DNA of 64,000 nt from Coffea arabica. Its lineage: Eukaryota > Streptophyta > Magnoliopsida > Gentianales > Rubiaceae. The stretch covers positions 620,001 to 684,000 of the forward strand of contig NC_092323.1 of the NCBI RefSeq assembly GCF_036785885.1, given 5' to 3'. Positions 1 through 12,101 of the stretch are shown one piece after another (positions within the stretch are counted from its first letter, which is position 1; each line of letters opens with the position of its first letter). Below the pieces are notes generated by a model, which was not told the origin of the DNA, ran no database searches, and worked only from the letters and a program-made list of their open reading frames with translations. Both the position numbers and the translations under genes were made by a program.

Positions 1-399
1 AAAACAGAAACCCCCTCCAAAAGCAACAAATGGGGAAAAAAAGAAAAATTATCTCTAACTCCAACCACACTCAAAAAACAATAATCTGGTAAAGAGATAG
101 AGAGTAATAAGAGTGAAGAGTCCAAAACTGCATCCGTAATCAAGCAAAACAGTAACTAATATACTTCAGAGAACATTTATCACAAAATTATAAACAAGTA
201 CAAAAAGTAATTCAGTAAATCCAGCACGCAGAACAAATAGAACAACCGGCAAAACCCTTTTTTTAAAATTTTGTGTGTGTGTGTGGTAAGTACCCCGCAA
301 ACCCATTTTAAGGATGCTATTACCAAAAAAAAAAAAAAAAAAAAAATTCCAAATCCCAAAACTGATCAGCATGAATGCCGTAGAATCACATCGGCTAGT

Positions 400-600
400 T
401 ACCTCAGGGAATTCGACCGCCGGCGAGAGAAAATTTTGTGGATTTCGTTTGATTACGTGAAACGATTAGCTAGGGTTTAAAGTTGCAACAAAAGATACAC
501 TAGTACTACAGATTATGGTTTCGAAGAATTGATATGGATGAGAAGGAGAAGGAGAAGGAGAAGAAGACGGCGTGGTTTTGTAGTAAAAATGTTTGACACT
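400..600 (-). promoter_or_regulatory. Probable 5' UTR/promoter edge of a leftward gene lying off the window
   Basis: On the minus strand this stretch is CT-rich (CTTCTTCTCC repeats near 540-575) and carries AAACCCTAG at 470-478, the telo-box found in leaders and promoters of many plant growth and translation genes. It then reads into a GAG|GTAACT-type donor near 400. This looks like a 5' UTR exon followed by an intron running leftward. No coding exon can be recognised in 1-400, which includes a long A run at 324-345. The gene itself cannot be named. Confidence 0.35.
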
Positions 601-2540
601 ACTGTTTTTACTTTTTAGCCATCCGCGAAAACATCGGCCCACGTGTGCTTTTGCTTGTGAGACGTGTTATGCTGTAGTCATTTGTTTATAAATAAAAAAA
701 ATTTAATAGTAAAGAGTATGACGTCTATGTGTATTAAAAGTTTCAATTTTTCAAAACTAGTTTTTACAAGAAAAGTTACTAAAATTAAAAGAAAAGTACT
801 AGAAGACTTATATTATATGTAAGTAATTACCAAATAAAATACTTCAGAAAAGATTTGTTTACAGTCAAGTTAGCCACTGTCACGAGAAAATTTAAAAAAA
901 AAAAAAAACAAAATTTAATGGCCGTGTCTATGGGAAAATAGAAGCAATATATATACAAAAATAAATAGAAGAAAGAGCTGCCAGATGGCAAAATGTAAGA
1001 AAGTTCAAGACATCCTCAGACTTTTAATTCAGTGCTTCATCCGTGTTATCTGCTTTTAGTCATACTCTTAATCAGTTCCACACGAGATTTACAAAAATGT
1101 TTTAATACTAGTTTCTCAATGAACTTTTTTGTGTTTTTAAAGAAGATCAATCAATTCCTTCCAACAAAAAAAAAAAAGAGGACGAAGATCAATCAATACA
1201 CATACATGCTTTAGTGGCAGTATTGTGTGATGATGCATGCAAAGTAGTAAGAGAAATGCATTGCAGCGGAAGGGATAAGCAAGGTTGTCAGAAAACCCCG
1301 TAGGAGGCTAACAGGGGTAAAGAAAGACGAGAAGGATAATGCACCAAAAGATGATGAAAAGAAAGCGGCAGTCGAGAGGAATGTAAAAGACAGAGACAGC
1401 CCACCGACTGCTGCTGCTGCTCCTGAGCTCCTCCTCCGCCGCCGCTTCTGCTGCAAGAGAGATCATTTTACAAGTCTGCATGCATGCATGCATCGTGAAG
1501 CATGTGATGGATAGTTGGCAGATGTTGTGACTGATTGATGCAAGTAAGGTGGTGGTGAAAGGTGATCGTTAAGACAGATCCACTCAAAAAGTTTTATAGA
1601 AGGTTCATCAGAGGAAGAGTCACCGCCAAAGTGCAGCCTCTTTTTCCGATCTGAAGCCGGCAAGAAGAGAAAGAAGTTGCTGAACCTGAAAGAGAGAGAA
1701 GTAGTAGAGCCCCGTGCTCCAGAAATCAAGTAGTACATTGTTCAGACAGAAAATGAAAGGAGAGCCACCAATGGCAATGACTAAACAAACAAAAACAGCC
1801 CAAGCATTTATGCAGAAAGAGGCCAGCAAGGAGCCCTGCTGGAACTTTCAACTCCTTTCATTTTGTGTACATCCTAATTTCCCCATCCCTTTGTTCCTCC
1901 GTTCTGCTTCTACACCAAATTTCTCCGTGAAAAAATAGCAGTCTGATTTTGACATAAGACAGGTTCTAAAATCCAGTGATAGTACAAATTCGTGCAAGGT
2001 TCAACCGTCCTATTGAATCGCAACAGTTTTGGGTGAACTGATCGATCAGCTAATTGTCCAACTTCAATAATATAGCCTAACATTTTCTGATGTAAAATCG
2101 TCACTATAAGTAGAACGATGATATTGAAGAAATGCTGTAAAGATACAGCTAACCATTTTTGGTTAATTTTGACGATTACAGAATTAATACTGCACAAGCA
2201 GAGGAGCTTAGAATCATAATAAAACCTTCAAATGCTGCGTTGACGTAGACAAAATTTACTCCCTTAAAATCACCGTTCAAAGCTCAAAATATTCAAGAGA
2301 GAACATGTGGCAAGCATTACATAATTGGGAGAACCAAAAGAAAAAAAAAATTTTTGATGGGGTGATCAAAAAAGTTTCCATTTTTTTTTTAAAAAGAAAA
2401 AAAAAAGGATGTATATTATTTTCCATATGAACAGTATTATCTACCTAGCTACTTGACCTAAAACCAGTGTGTTTTCTTTTCTTTCATTCTTCATATTCAT
2501 GAGGTGTCCTATTCTTCTTACTTCATCAACAAACGTGCAA
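601..2540. other. Intergenic, no gene recognised
   Basis: AT-rich sequence with A and T runs. Two small minus-strand ORFs (1211-1456 and 1308-1493) overlap an S/A-rich stretch with a hydrophobic tail, and a GCATGCATGCATGC run lies near 1480-1493. I recognise no domain, splice context or family. This may be a non-coding transcript or diverged repeat DNA. Confidence 0.4.
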
Positions 2541-5500
2541 CTATTCTTCAGCAACCAGTGGATGTGTATCTTCATTCTCTACTTGTGAAGAGGAGACTGT
2601 ACTGTCGGATGCTGCATCATCAATGGTCGAGTTGGACACTTCACCACCACCAAGTGAACTATCATCTTCGCCGTTAACAGACGGCGCAGGGGATTCACCA
2701 GGGGAAGCAGTTGCAACGGGAGATGAAGAGCCATTGAATGTGAGCCCAGAGGATACACCAGGAGAATCAATGATGGAAGGAGAAGGATAGCCATTAGTTG
2801 ATGATCCAGGAGAAGCATCAGGAGTTCTAGTAGTGGATGGAGATGAATCCGAATCTTCAACTGGTTGCTGAAGGCTCCAATACATGATGCTGGCAGTCAG
2901 AGTAAGGATCATCTTTTGATTTACCTGCCATAAAGTGATCAATTACAATAGCGATTGTTAAATATGGATTTAATGTTTTGAAGTTTGGTGAAAACCATAG
3001 AAAGGTAAAAAAAAAAAAAAAAAAAGGAACAGAAAAAGGGAAACGGGGAGAGGGTGTGGATTCGGACAACATAAAAGAGAACTTGGTACTTCCATGCTCA
3101 CCTCAGTGATGTCCTCAGGTAACAAGAATATGGAGCACCCAAGCTTTCTGGCAACGCTGATGATATAAGTGGCATTCAACTTCTTCTCGTCATCTGTCAC
3201 ACCGAGAATATATACAAATCAATCCATCATTCACTTTTTCTAAGTCAAGAATGGAAGTAATCATTATAACTGTAAAAAGAAACTGGATGACCTCACCACT
3301 CTATAGCTATATTGATTCTAACCAACAAAAAATCTTCAACATTTTACTTGTGCATACCAACTACAACTTTTGATTTTAAGAAACAAAACATGGATGTAAG
3401 TCAAGTAGATGAGAAGAAATTAAACAAGCACACAAATTGCAGCTTTTCTACTTCTCTTGGAATTCTTCATGAAAATTGTGATTAAGACTTTCAATTCCTA
3501 CTTGGAAAAGTTCAATCGCAACTCCAACTCTCTGACGGAGTAAATTGAGAGAGCGGCAGACAATATTTTTATCTGTATCCAAATAAGAATTTCACAATCA
3601 AAGCATACCACTTTCACCCTTTGTAACGAGGTTCCAGTTGACAACTCGTGGCTCCACTGCACTAAGAAGCTCCAGGAAGAATAGTCCCGATGAGAGGCTC
3701 TTGTCCTATATAAAAATTCCAAAGGCACACCACGCCATCAAGTGATGTTTCTCAGATGATATAAAGAGGGAACAAAGGTCTCCAAAATATTAACCTTAAA
3801 ACTCTCCATTTGAGATGATCTGCCTGTACTCTTCACTTTTTTGTTTGCCCACTTTAGAATATCAGCATCAGATATCTCCTTGCCTTGGAAGCGTGATCTC
3901 AAATTCTTCAAGAGTTGAAGAATATTACACCTCATCAATTGCCACAGAAAAGCTGAGAGATGAAACAAAAAATGAAAAACACTGAGTTCTTAAAAGCTGG
4001 AGCAATCAGATAGTAAAAGAAACACTCTTTCAGGTTTACTTAAAGATATCCCCTTTGAGAACTCTTTGTCAAAAACTTGTCAGTACCTTTTTAAACCCCC
4101 CCCCCCCCCAAAAAAAAAAAATCTCTCTGACTATCAAGTAAAATGCTCCAGACCACATGAAGAGCAGGTTGTGCATGATTTTGCACAATCTATTGAGACG
4201 CTTAACAGACAACTTCAGTTGAACAGTGCAACTACGATTTTCAGAAGTTGCCAGAACCAGCTTTCCAGATAATCCTTAGCAGAATTAGCCATTTACCTGG
4301 CTCTATTTAACTAAAATATTAAGCCCCGCAGGCATTATAAAATACTGCCAGCTCATGAGAGAGAAAAAACCAAAAAAAGAAAACAAATTGAGGGACAGTT
4401 AAATAGAGAGAGGAGGAAATATATTGAGGCAGGTATCTCAAACTCAAATAGCTGATATATAAGATAATACTTGCAGAAGTGGATGTAGCGCGGCATGTTA
4501 AACATATTACCAAGTATAAGCTTCTTATTTCCCTGCACAAAATCATTCCCAGCTACATTTACCAAGGAAAGTTTCAATTGCTTCCCAATTTTGATGACTT
4601 GGTTGCAATTCTCCACCTTTCTGAACGGCATTTTTATAGGAGGTTTTGTTGCCTGTTTCCAATTAACTGATCCCGGAAAAATCTTGTCCAGCACCTCCAA
4701 CAATACCCAACTGCAGAAGAAGAAAAGGAAACACAGGATGGGTATCATAAAGCGCAACAGAAAAGAGTTCTACTGAACTTTGTCCCCGATTATTAAGCAA
4801 ACAGTTTTCACACTGCATAGTATTTTGCAGAACTGAAAGTTTAAAACTTACCCGTTTCTAACATCCTCAAAGAGGTTATTGACATAAGATGTGATTCCCA
4901 AACTGTTGATCCACAGTCGGAAGCATCTCTCTTCTCTAGACATTTGTTCATCATCAGTCATCATCTCTGCAAATGAGATCTTCTTATTGTCTGTGGACAA
5001 GCCATTCCTGTATACGAATAAAAGCATCAACATAAATACAGCAAGTAAACAAACAGTATGAACAAGATCACGAAAATTTTTTGCCACAGAATAACAGCCC
5101 CTTTGCTTAATGCATTTTGGTTAAAGGAAAAATGAAACCCATTAACAACAAATGCACTCTTAGAATGACCTATTATCATTTGCTTCAGTTTTTTCATATT
5201 TTCTTTCAAGGGTGCTTCCAGAAAACGGTTGAAATTTTTAAAGAATATGTTTGGCATAATATTTTGAGAACAAAAATTCTTCCAAGAATCAACTGCAGCA
5301 GAGATTTTCCCTATAAGTCTTTCCAGTATATGCTGCCAGGTGCACAAGACATTATAAAGGTTACTCCTTGAATGCAAATATTTTTCATAAAACTTGCATT
5401 CATAATGGAAAAAAAATAAGAAAATCCAAATGCAAGGCCAAGCATGTGTTTCCGAAAAGCTGCGATTGTGATGGACAAACAGAAAGCTACAATACACAAA

Positions 5501-8148
5501 CTTTTCATCCCGAGGTTAACCCCAAGTATCCAAGTCTGACTCAGTATCTATATCAAAACCATATAGCTGGTTATTTCAAGGATTTCAGAAGAGGACGCAG
5601 ACACAAAAATCCCACCTCTGATGGAAAATCTGTGCAACAAATGCGAGATTCAAGTTGGTTGAGCCTTCAACAATATCCTTTGGGGTTAAGTATCTTTTGC
5701 AGTCCATTCGCTCTGCATGGTCAAGAACCAAATTTGCTCTTTGGACAGGATCCTTGGCATCTAATGTGGCTGGACTACAGTGCTCAGGTGCAAGTACATT
5801 AAGTAGGTAAGCATATGCCTCTCCATCCTGCATTTCACAAAGGTGTCAGAGACTTGGGATAAAAACCTAGTGTGAACTATAGTTTAGAAGTCTGATACAT
5901 AAGGTTGTTGGGAAACACAGAGCAGTCAGAGGAAGCTAGCTTATCATCGATACAGGTAATCTGACTTTTGTTGACTTGGGTCAACTACTAAGGACATGAA
6001 GTTGATAACAAGAACAAATGAGAAAGAAATCAAAGGCAGAAGTTAGATTATAACTCAACAAAAAGGGTGGTCAAAACAACAGCGGCCTATAGAACCCACA
6101 CCCAACTCAACACCATCTCTCTTTTCAGTTTACCCTCTGGAAAGGCAGAAAATAAGCTAGTGTGAATCCAGATGACCCCAAAAACATCATTGACTTCTAA
6201 AGGTATTTATATGCATCAAGCACGTGTCTACTTCAGCTCAAATAAGATCACCCCATTGAATTTGTAAGTACTGTTTCTGCTATATCACCAGAATGTAACT
6301 CAATACCTTCAGATCAGAAGAAAAATTTGAGACAGTTTTCTTGTAGCCTGCTTTCTTCAGATGGAAATTCATCCATTTTAGCAATACCTTTTCTGGAGCT
6401 AATCCCATAAGCTCCTCGACATCCTACAAAAGTTAACAATATAATTAAATCAAGCCACAAGTATCTACACAAAAAGAAATAACCAAGAATCCATATCCAG
6501 AAAAAAAACATCAATAACATACGTTGTTGTCCTCCACCAGCTCCACAAGCTGTGGTGTCTTCCTGAGATTAAGATCCGCCAACAGTTGGATCTGAAATTA
6601 AAACAAGTGATAACACAATACATAAGGAATCAACCACAGAGAAAACAATTGATGTATATATCTGCAAGAGCCATGCTTTGACTTAGAAACAAAATTGTGG
6701 TGCCGTTTCATAAGAACGCCAGATAAACCAGAAGCTTGCTAGGATAACATCTAAATGCTCACCTTTATAATTTGAGAAATCAAACCAAGTACCAGATGTG
6801 GCTGCAGAAGGGACAAATATGATGACCTTAGTCATGAAAAATTAGCAGATACCAGATATTGAAGCAGATAATTAATTAACTTAAGCCAACTCACTCTTCC
6901 TTCTACAAGGTCCTGGGTGCCAATGTTCACAACTGTGCAGCCGATAGCTTTTGCAGAGTTGAGACCAAGTGTGTGGTTCTCATTTCTTTCCCATGGGTTG
7001 AGCACCCTTTTCATATTAATAGCACGCTCATCTATAGTACCAGGTACCGCAACATTGATTAACTTGCTGCATTACCATGAAATGTATTATCCATACCACA
7101 ACAAACTAATATCCGTCAGGTATAAATGGAAGAGTAATAAAAAGCAGACCATGTTTAATACCATAGAAGTACTCCATCCCTTGCAAGATCAAACAAAGCA
7201 TTGGAAGCTGGATCTATTGGAAGAAAGTGCTTCAAGAATGGATCATCCCTGAGATAGCTGTTGATGTGAGCAACATATGATGACTTCTCTGACTCACTAA
7301 CTGTATGAAGAAGAGTGGTTGTGGTCGCCTTGAGGAAAGAGGAGGAACTTTTCGGACTACCTTTTCTTGCATTAGCTTGACTTTGCAAGTTCAAATACGC
7401 CTGCCCAGTTAAGCTATAAGTTTGCATCTAACAATCCATCCTCAAATATAGCTACATTGCAAACCTACGATTCTAAATTGGTACTGCTTAAGTTGCCCCT
7501 TGCTTTTATGGCACCAAACTCAGATTGGAATTAAAACCTAGAATTGGCTTTTTCCCCAATTTTAAGACAGCCATAATATTAGCAGTACCACAACCAACGC
7601 ACAAAGAAAGTATAGCATTTGGTTGTCCAGATAAATTTCACATATTCATATTACCCATTGGGAAGGACAAAATATAATGTAAACACTAATGCATAAAACT
7701 CACCCTGAGGAAGCCTTCAAAATCAATTTCACTCCTCATATCAGGATTAGATTCTCCTAATACCTTCCGAATCTCCTCTTCGTTATACATCTCACCGAAG
7801 GCCTTCAATTTAGCCAATAAAGGCGGCAAATCGCCTACCTCGACTTTACCATTCTGATTCTTTATCGAAGCAAACTACGAGCAAACAAAGAAGAAATCAT
7901 TTCAATTCTTACATGTGTTCATCATATCCGCTTGCATACTGCATGACTGCCTCAATACAATTCAGCAAGGCAATATAGGAAGGGTTCAAGAAATGCCAAT
8001 GCCAAGGCCCAAAAAAAGGGAAAAAAGGAAAAGAAGAGAGCTGCGGGCGAGAGATAATTACTTTGGATTTGAGGCTGCGAAGTTCAACCTGTGTGAACTG
8101 ACTCTGAAGCCATTGATCAGAAACAAGAACTCCAACAAAAGTAGACAT
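2541..8148 (-). CDS. FIM: Fimbrin (plastin family) actin-bundling protein, 14 exons
   Basis: Cross-links actin filaments in the cytoplasm through two actin-binding domains, each a pair of calponin-homology (CH) modules. Inferred coding exons: 8148-8062, 7874-7704, 7400-7162, 7066-6895, 6801-6763, 6591-6523, 6423-6307, 5827-5616, 5007-4852, 4710-4511, 3952-3795, 3705-3609, 3193-3102, 2924-2541. They sum to 2193 nt (730 residues). The start [20 protein letters not shown] matches plant fimbrins. Next come an EF-hand-like N-terminal region (to about residue 95), the first CH pair with [20 protein letters not shown], and the second CH pair with [20 protein letters not shown] and [20 protein letters not shown]. 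The last 100 or so residues are a Ser/Pro/Asp/Glu-rich tail, longer than in most plant fimbrins (roughly 650-715 residues overall). Similarity is to the Arabidopsis FIM1-FIM5 group; I cannot say which member is the ortholog. The family assignment is very secure, exon edges slightly less so. Confidence 0.95.
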
Positions 8149-8699
8149 TTCTTCCACCCCGCGGCACCGGAAAACGCGGGGAAAAAGCTCCTCAATCCCC
8201 CCACTAAACTGGGCTCCGAGATTCAAAAATTTTCCGCTCGGTCAAAATCCAACAACCCACAAGTCTATATCCACACATCCAAAATAAAATGGTCAGATAG
8301 CCCATTACAGAGCACACAAAAAATCACAACCTCATTAACAATCGTGCAAGTAGATTCAGTATTTGAACGAATCTCCAATGTTTTATACTCCACTCATAAT
8401 TCAAAATACCGATACAATCAATAATGGACATTTATGAGAGTTTGTCAATGGTACAGTAACATTGAATGAATGAGCGAGACTAAAAGACAACGTATTAAAG
8501 CTGAAAATTCACGTACCCGTGTAAAATCAAGATTCATCAACCCGGTCTAGCTTATTTTCTTAGTTTATTCAAAGTTTGACTGATCTTTGTGAACTGAAAC
8601 CTCCGCAAGATTGAAGAAGGGAAGATGTTTGCTTGGCTGGAAGGCAAAGAGTGAGAGAGAGGGAGAGAGGGAAATCTTGGGCTTGTGGACAAGCGAAGG

Positions 8700-11029
8700 A
8701 CTCAGAGCCGGCTAAGAGGGAATTGCGATGGAGGCCCATTTAAGATGACATGCCACCTACACGCGCTGGTGAGTAGTTAATTTTTGTACGCGCGTTTTGG
8801 GTTGAACAACTCATCCTTAGACTTTACACCTGTCTGTCTATCTCAGCATGAACTTGTCATGCCTTTCCACCACCTACCCCTCCTCTCCCCGAAACCCCCG
8901 AAACCAGGAATCATACAAATTTTCAGCTAAAAATTCTTCAAAAACAATTTTCAGCTGAAAATATCTCCCCAGCTAAAAATTCTCCCAAAACAAAAACCAA
9001 AAAAGAAAAAAAAAACAGAGAGAGAGAAGGAATCGAAAGTACTATTTCCGTCTTTATTTTTATCCCTTTGCCCTTGGCATTTTCTTCTGACAGTGCAAGA
9101 ATTGCATCTGACCAGTATTAGTGTGGTTAGTCTATATATAGAATACAAACCAATAATTGCTTTTCAATACATGTAATAATATATATATATATTTTCAATC
9201 TCTTGTACTGTAAATTGTCCGGATTAAACTCTCATTAAATGGTTGGCCTTGATTAGGAAAGGTGCAGTTGACTGTTAAATTGGTGTGTGGTTTATCGTTT
9301 GATCGGAAAAAATGGCGGACGCTCATATTTTTTGTACTAGTATTTAACAATAGAAACCTTCTTGTCTGGAAAAGGGGCACCGGAAAACGAGAGCTGTTAC
9401 AATTACACAAAACGTGCATGGAATTTTGTCAATGAGCTAGTTTTTTCTCTCTTTTTTTTTTAACAAAAATGAGTTATTTGACTTGAGCCTGCCAAGTGCT
9501 ATAACATGGTAGAATTCAACCTTCTTTTTTTTTTTATTAATGCATTGTAGAATTCAACGGGTGGCAGCAATTGGGATGATGAACTGCGGTTGACAGTGGA
9601 TTTTATTGATCAAGAACGTCTCATTATGGTATTTTACCATAATATAACGACTGATTTCCAGAATCCAGCGGAGTTGACAGCACCCCATGAAACAGGCCCG
9701 TCTGAATTACATTTTTCATGAAAAAATTACTGTAACGATTTGATGTATAATAGAGAAAAAAATAATAAAAAATGCAATAAAAAAAACGACACAATTTTTT
9801 TATAAAAAATGATAATTCAAACAAAACATTAATTGCCGCAGTTTTGCACTAAAAGAGCATGGCTATGAGGATCATTTTAATCACTAGTGTATTTCGATTT
9901 GCAAAATTCTTGTATTAAAACCTCTCTTGGCTGAATCGTGATTGATTCCTCAACGTAGTATTAACAGTGCAGTCCATCAAAAGATGGTACTGCTCCTACT
10001 AAATTAAAACTAGTAGTAAATCAGAAAAGACCGGTCGCTGGCAGCCACATCCACCGTCCACCGCCACCGACAACACGTATCAAATCAGCATTATCCACAC
10101 GCTCCTCTCATTCACATTAATTTCCTTCCTCCATGTGCCTTGGCGTATTTTTCCTGTTTTCTTGGAGGCAACAATTAATCTAAGTAAAATCTTTTTTCTT
10201 TCTTTCTTTCTTTCTTTCTTCCCCGTCGTTGATCAACATTGGAACAATCTCGGTACAGCCAAAGAAGGGTATCTTGAGCAGTTAGAATTGAACCTCTATG
10301 TTTGCCAATCAGTATCTAGTTATTTGGAGATTGGATGGCATCATTTAGTGTTTTTTTTTAAAGCTACAGTACTTTTGGTTTCGTATGATGTATATAAAAT
10401 AGAAAATAATCGAGAAAAATAAGAAGGTAATCAAAACACGTAATCAATTAATATTTCAGAAACAATGACCAATCCAAATACGTTTTCTAATCATATTTTA
10501 TCTCTTCAGCCACTTTTTTATCTCGCAAATATCACATTATAAAAAAGCGTTACAGCAACATTCTGAAAGAAATATTCGTCTTAAGAAATTTCATAATATG
10601 TCACACATGTCTCGTTTAATCCAAAATAATTATTTTAGCTTGAATTTCCAAGTCCAAACATTATCCACGATATTCATAATAAGTTTAATTTAAGTACAAC
10701 TAAATAGTATTTATATACACACACATTTCTATTCGAATAATATGTTTGAGAACACGTTAGGTTCTGTTGAATTATTTATTATTATACATAGCAAAGTTAG
10801 GGTCTATTGAACTTAGGAGTCCTTCCTCCTTCAAGTTGTGTGTATTATACACTAAATGGTTGTAAAAGAATTTTGAATTTGAAATGAAATATGGTATTTC
10901 AAAAAATTTGAAATCAATTGATTAGATCTTATAAAATAAAATGAAATCAAATTTTAGAGGAAAAAAAGAAGAAGAAATTGAGACTCGATTTGAATTAACT
11001 GTTTTTTAGGCTATTTTAAAAATATTTTA
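8700..11029. other. Intergenic, repeats only
   Basis: No gene recognised. Contents are imperfect direct repeats of an AATTTTCAGCTGAAAA-like motif around 8920-8990, a (TTTC)n microsatellite at about 10193-10220, T runs, and AT-rich DNA that may include a decayed MITE around 9710-9840 (attactgtaacg motif). The fimbrin promoter and leader occupy the left edge, about 8150-8760. Confidence 0.5.
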
Positions 11030-11195
11030 GGTCCCGTTTGTCAATTGAGTTTTTTGGGTATTTGTTTGAAATTTTATTTCAACTTACCGTAAAAGTTGTA
11101 GGAAAAATTTTGAAGTGTGTAAATTTTTTAGTATTTTGAAATATATAGTTTAAAAACTTTGAGATATTTTTTGAAATTACTATAGTTAAAGTTGT

Positions 11196-11322
11196 GGGAA
11201 AAATGCACTTTTCATCCTCAAAGTTTGGGGGGTTGACCAATTTCATCCTCAATGTTTAACCCCAAACACATTTCATCCTCAATGTTCCGTAATTTTGACC
11301 AATTAAGGACAATTGACGGGAA
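11196..11322 (+). repeat. MULE left terminal inverted repeat, 127 bp
   Basis: Identical to the reverse complement of 16636-16762. It contains three spaced copies of a TTTCATCCTCAA(T/A)GTTT-like motif (about 11211, 11240 and 11270), candidate transposase binding sites. In MuDR the terminal repeats also act as promoters, and this one faces the transposase gene. Confidence 0.93.
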
Positions 11323-12101
11323 TTGGAGGACAAATCAAAAATTGGGACGGAACTTTGCACGTGAGAAGCACAATTCGTTAGATCGAACTTTATACCCAAT
11401 ATAACCGGGTCAAACCGAATGGACCCATTTATTCTAACGGACAAAAATGCACAAAATAGCAAAACGAAAGGAAAAAAGCTTCTGTCTTCTCCTTCTTTCT
11501 TCTCCGTTGTCAGCCCTAAAAATTTTTGTGCCAATCTTTCCATCCACTTTTCGAGCATCTGCTAGCAAGAATGAGGGCATAGACGGCATCCGTGGAGCAT
11601 TTTAGGTGAAGAAAAATATGGCATTGCGGAAGAAAGAGCTCCACATTTGTCCACCCCCAAATTACGGTATTTATACCCAAAATCAACAACTACATTGCAT
11701 AAAGATATGTGTTTTTTTGGAGAAGGAAACCTGATATGTGGTCCCTTGTGTTTGTACTGTTTCCCCACTACAATGTACGGCTATTTTTTTTCCAGATTTG
11801 GCCATTTGCATGAGGTATAAATAAAGCAAAAAATTTGTCTTGGTTTGATTATTATAGTGTGAATGTGGTCCCTTATGTCTGATGATAGTTGCCGATTGAC
11901 TATAAATTTGTGGTGAGAGTGATTAATAAACAATAATACTTGGTAGATTTTGCCGGCCATGTGTATCTGGCCATGTGTATGGAAAAAGTGAAAGTGGTCA
12001 TTGTTTGGTAGTTTTTGTGTGGGTCAACTACTTGTTGTGCTGAAATGATGAAGCATTTTTTTTTCCTGAAGAGTCTGATCTATATTATTTTCTTTAACCA
12101 G

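Noticed and set aside
1211-1493. Two overlapping minus-strand ORFs with S/A-rich and hydrophobic stretches
   Set aside because: No family resemblance, no splice context and strong low-complexity bias; not supported as a gene.
7915-8424. 169-residue plus-strand ORF
   Set aside because: Runs antisense across fimbrin exon 1 and its leader; no domain.
11211-11290. CRISPR-like spaced repeats
   Set aside because: Only three imperfect copies inside a MULE terminal repeat of a plant genome.
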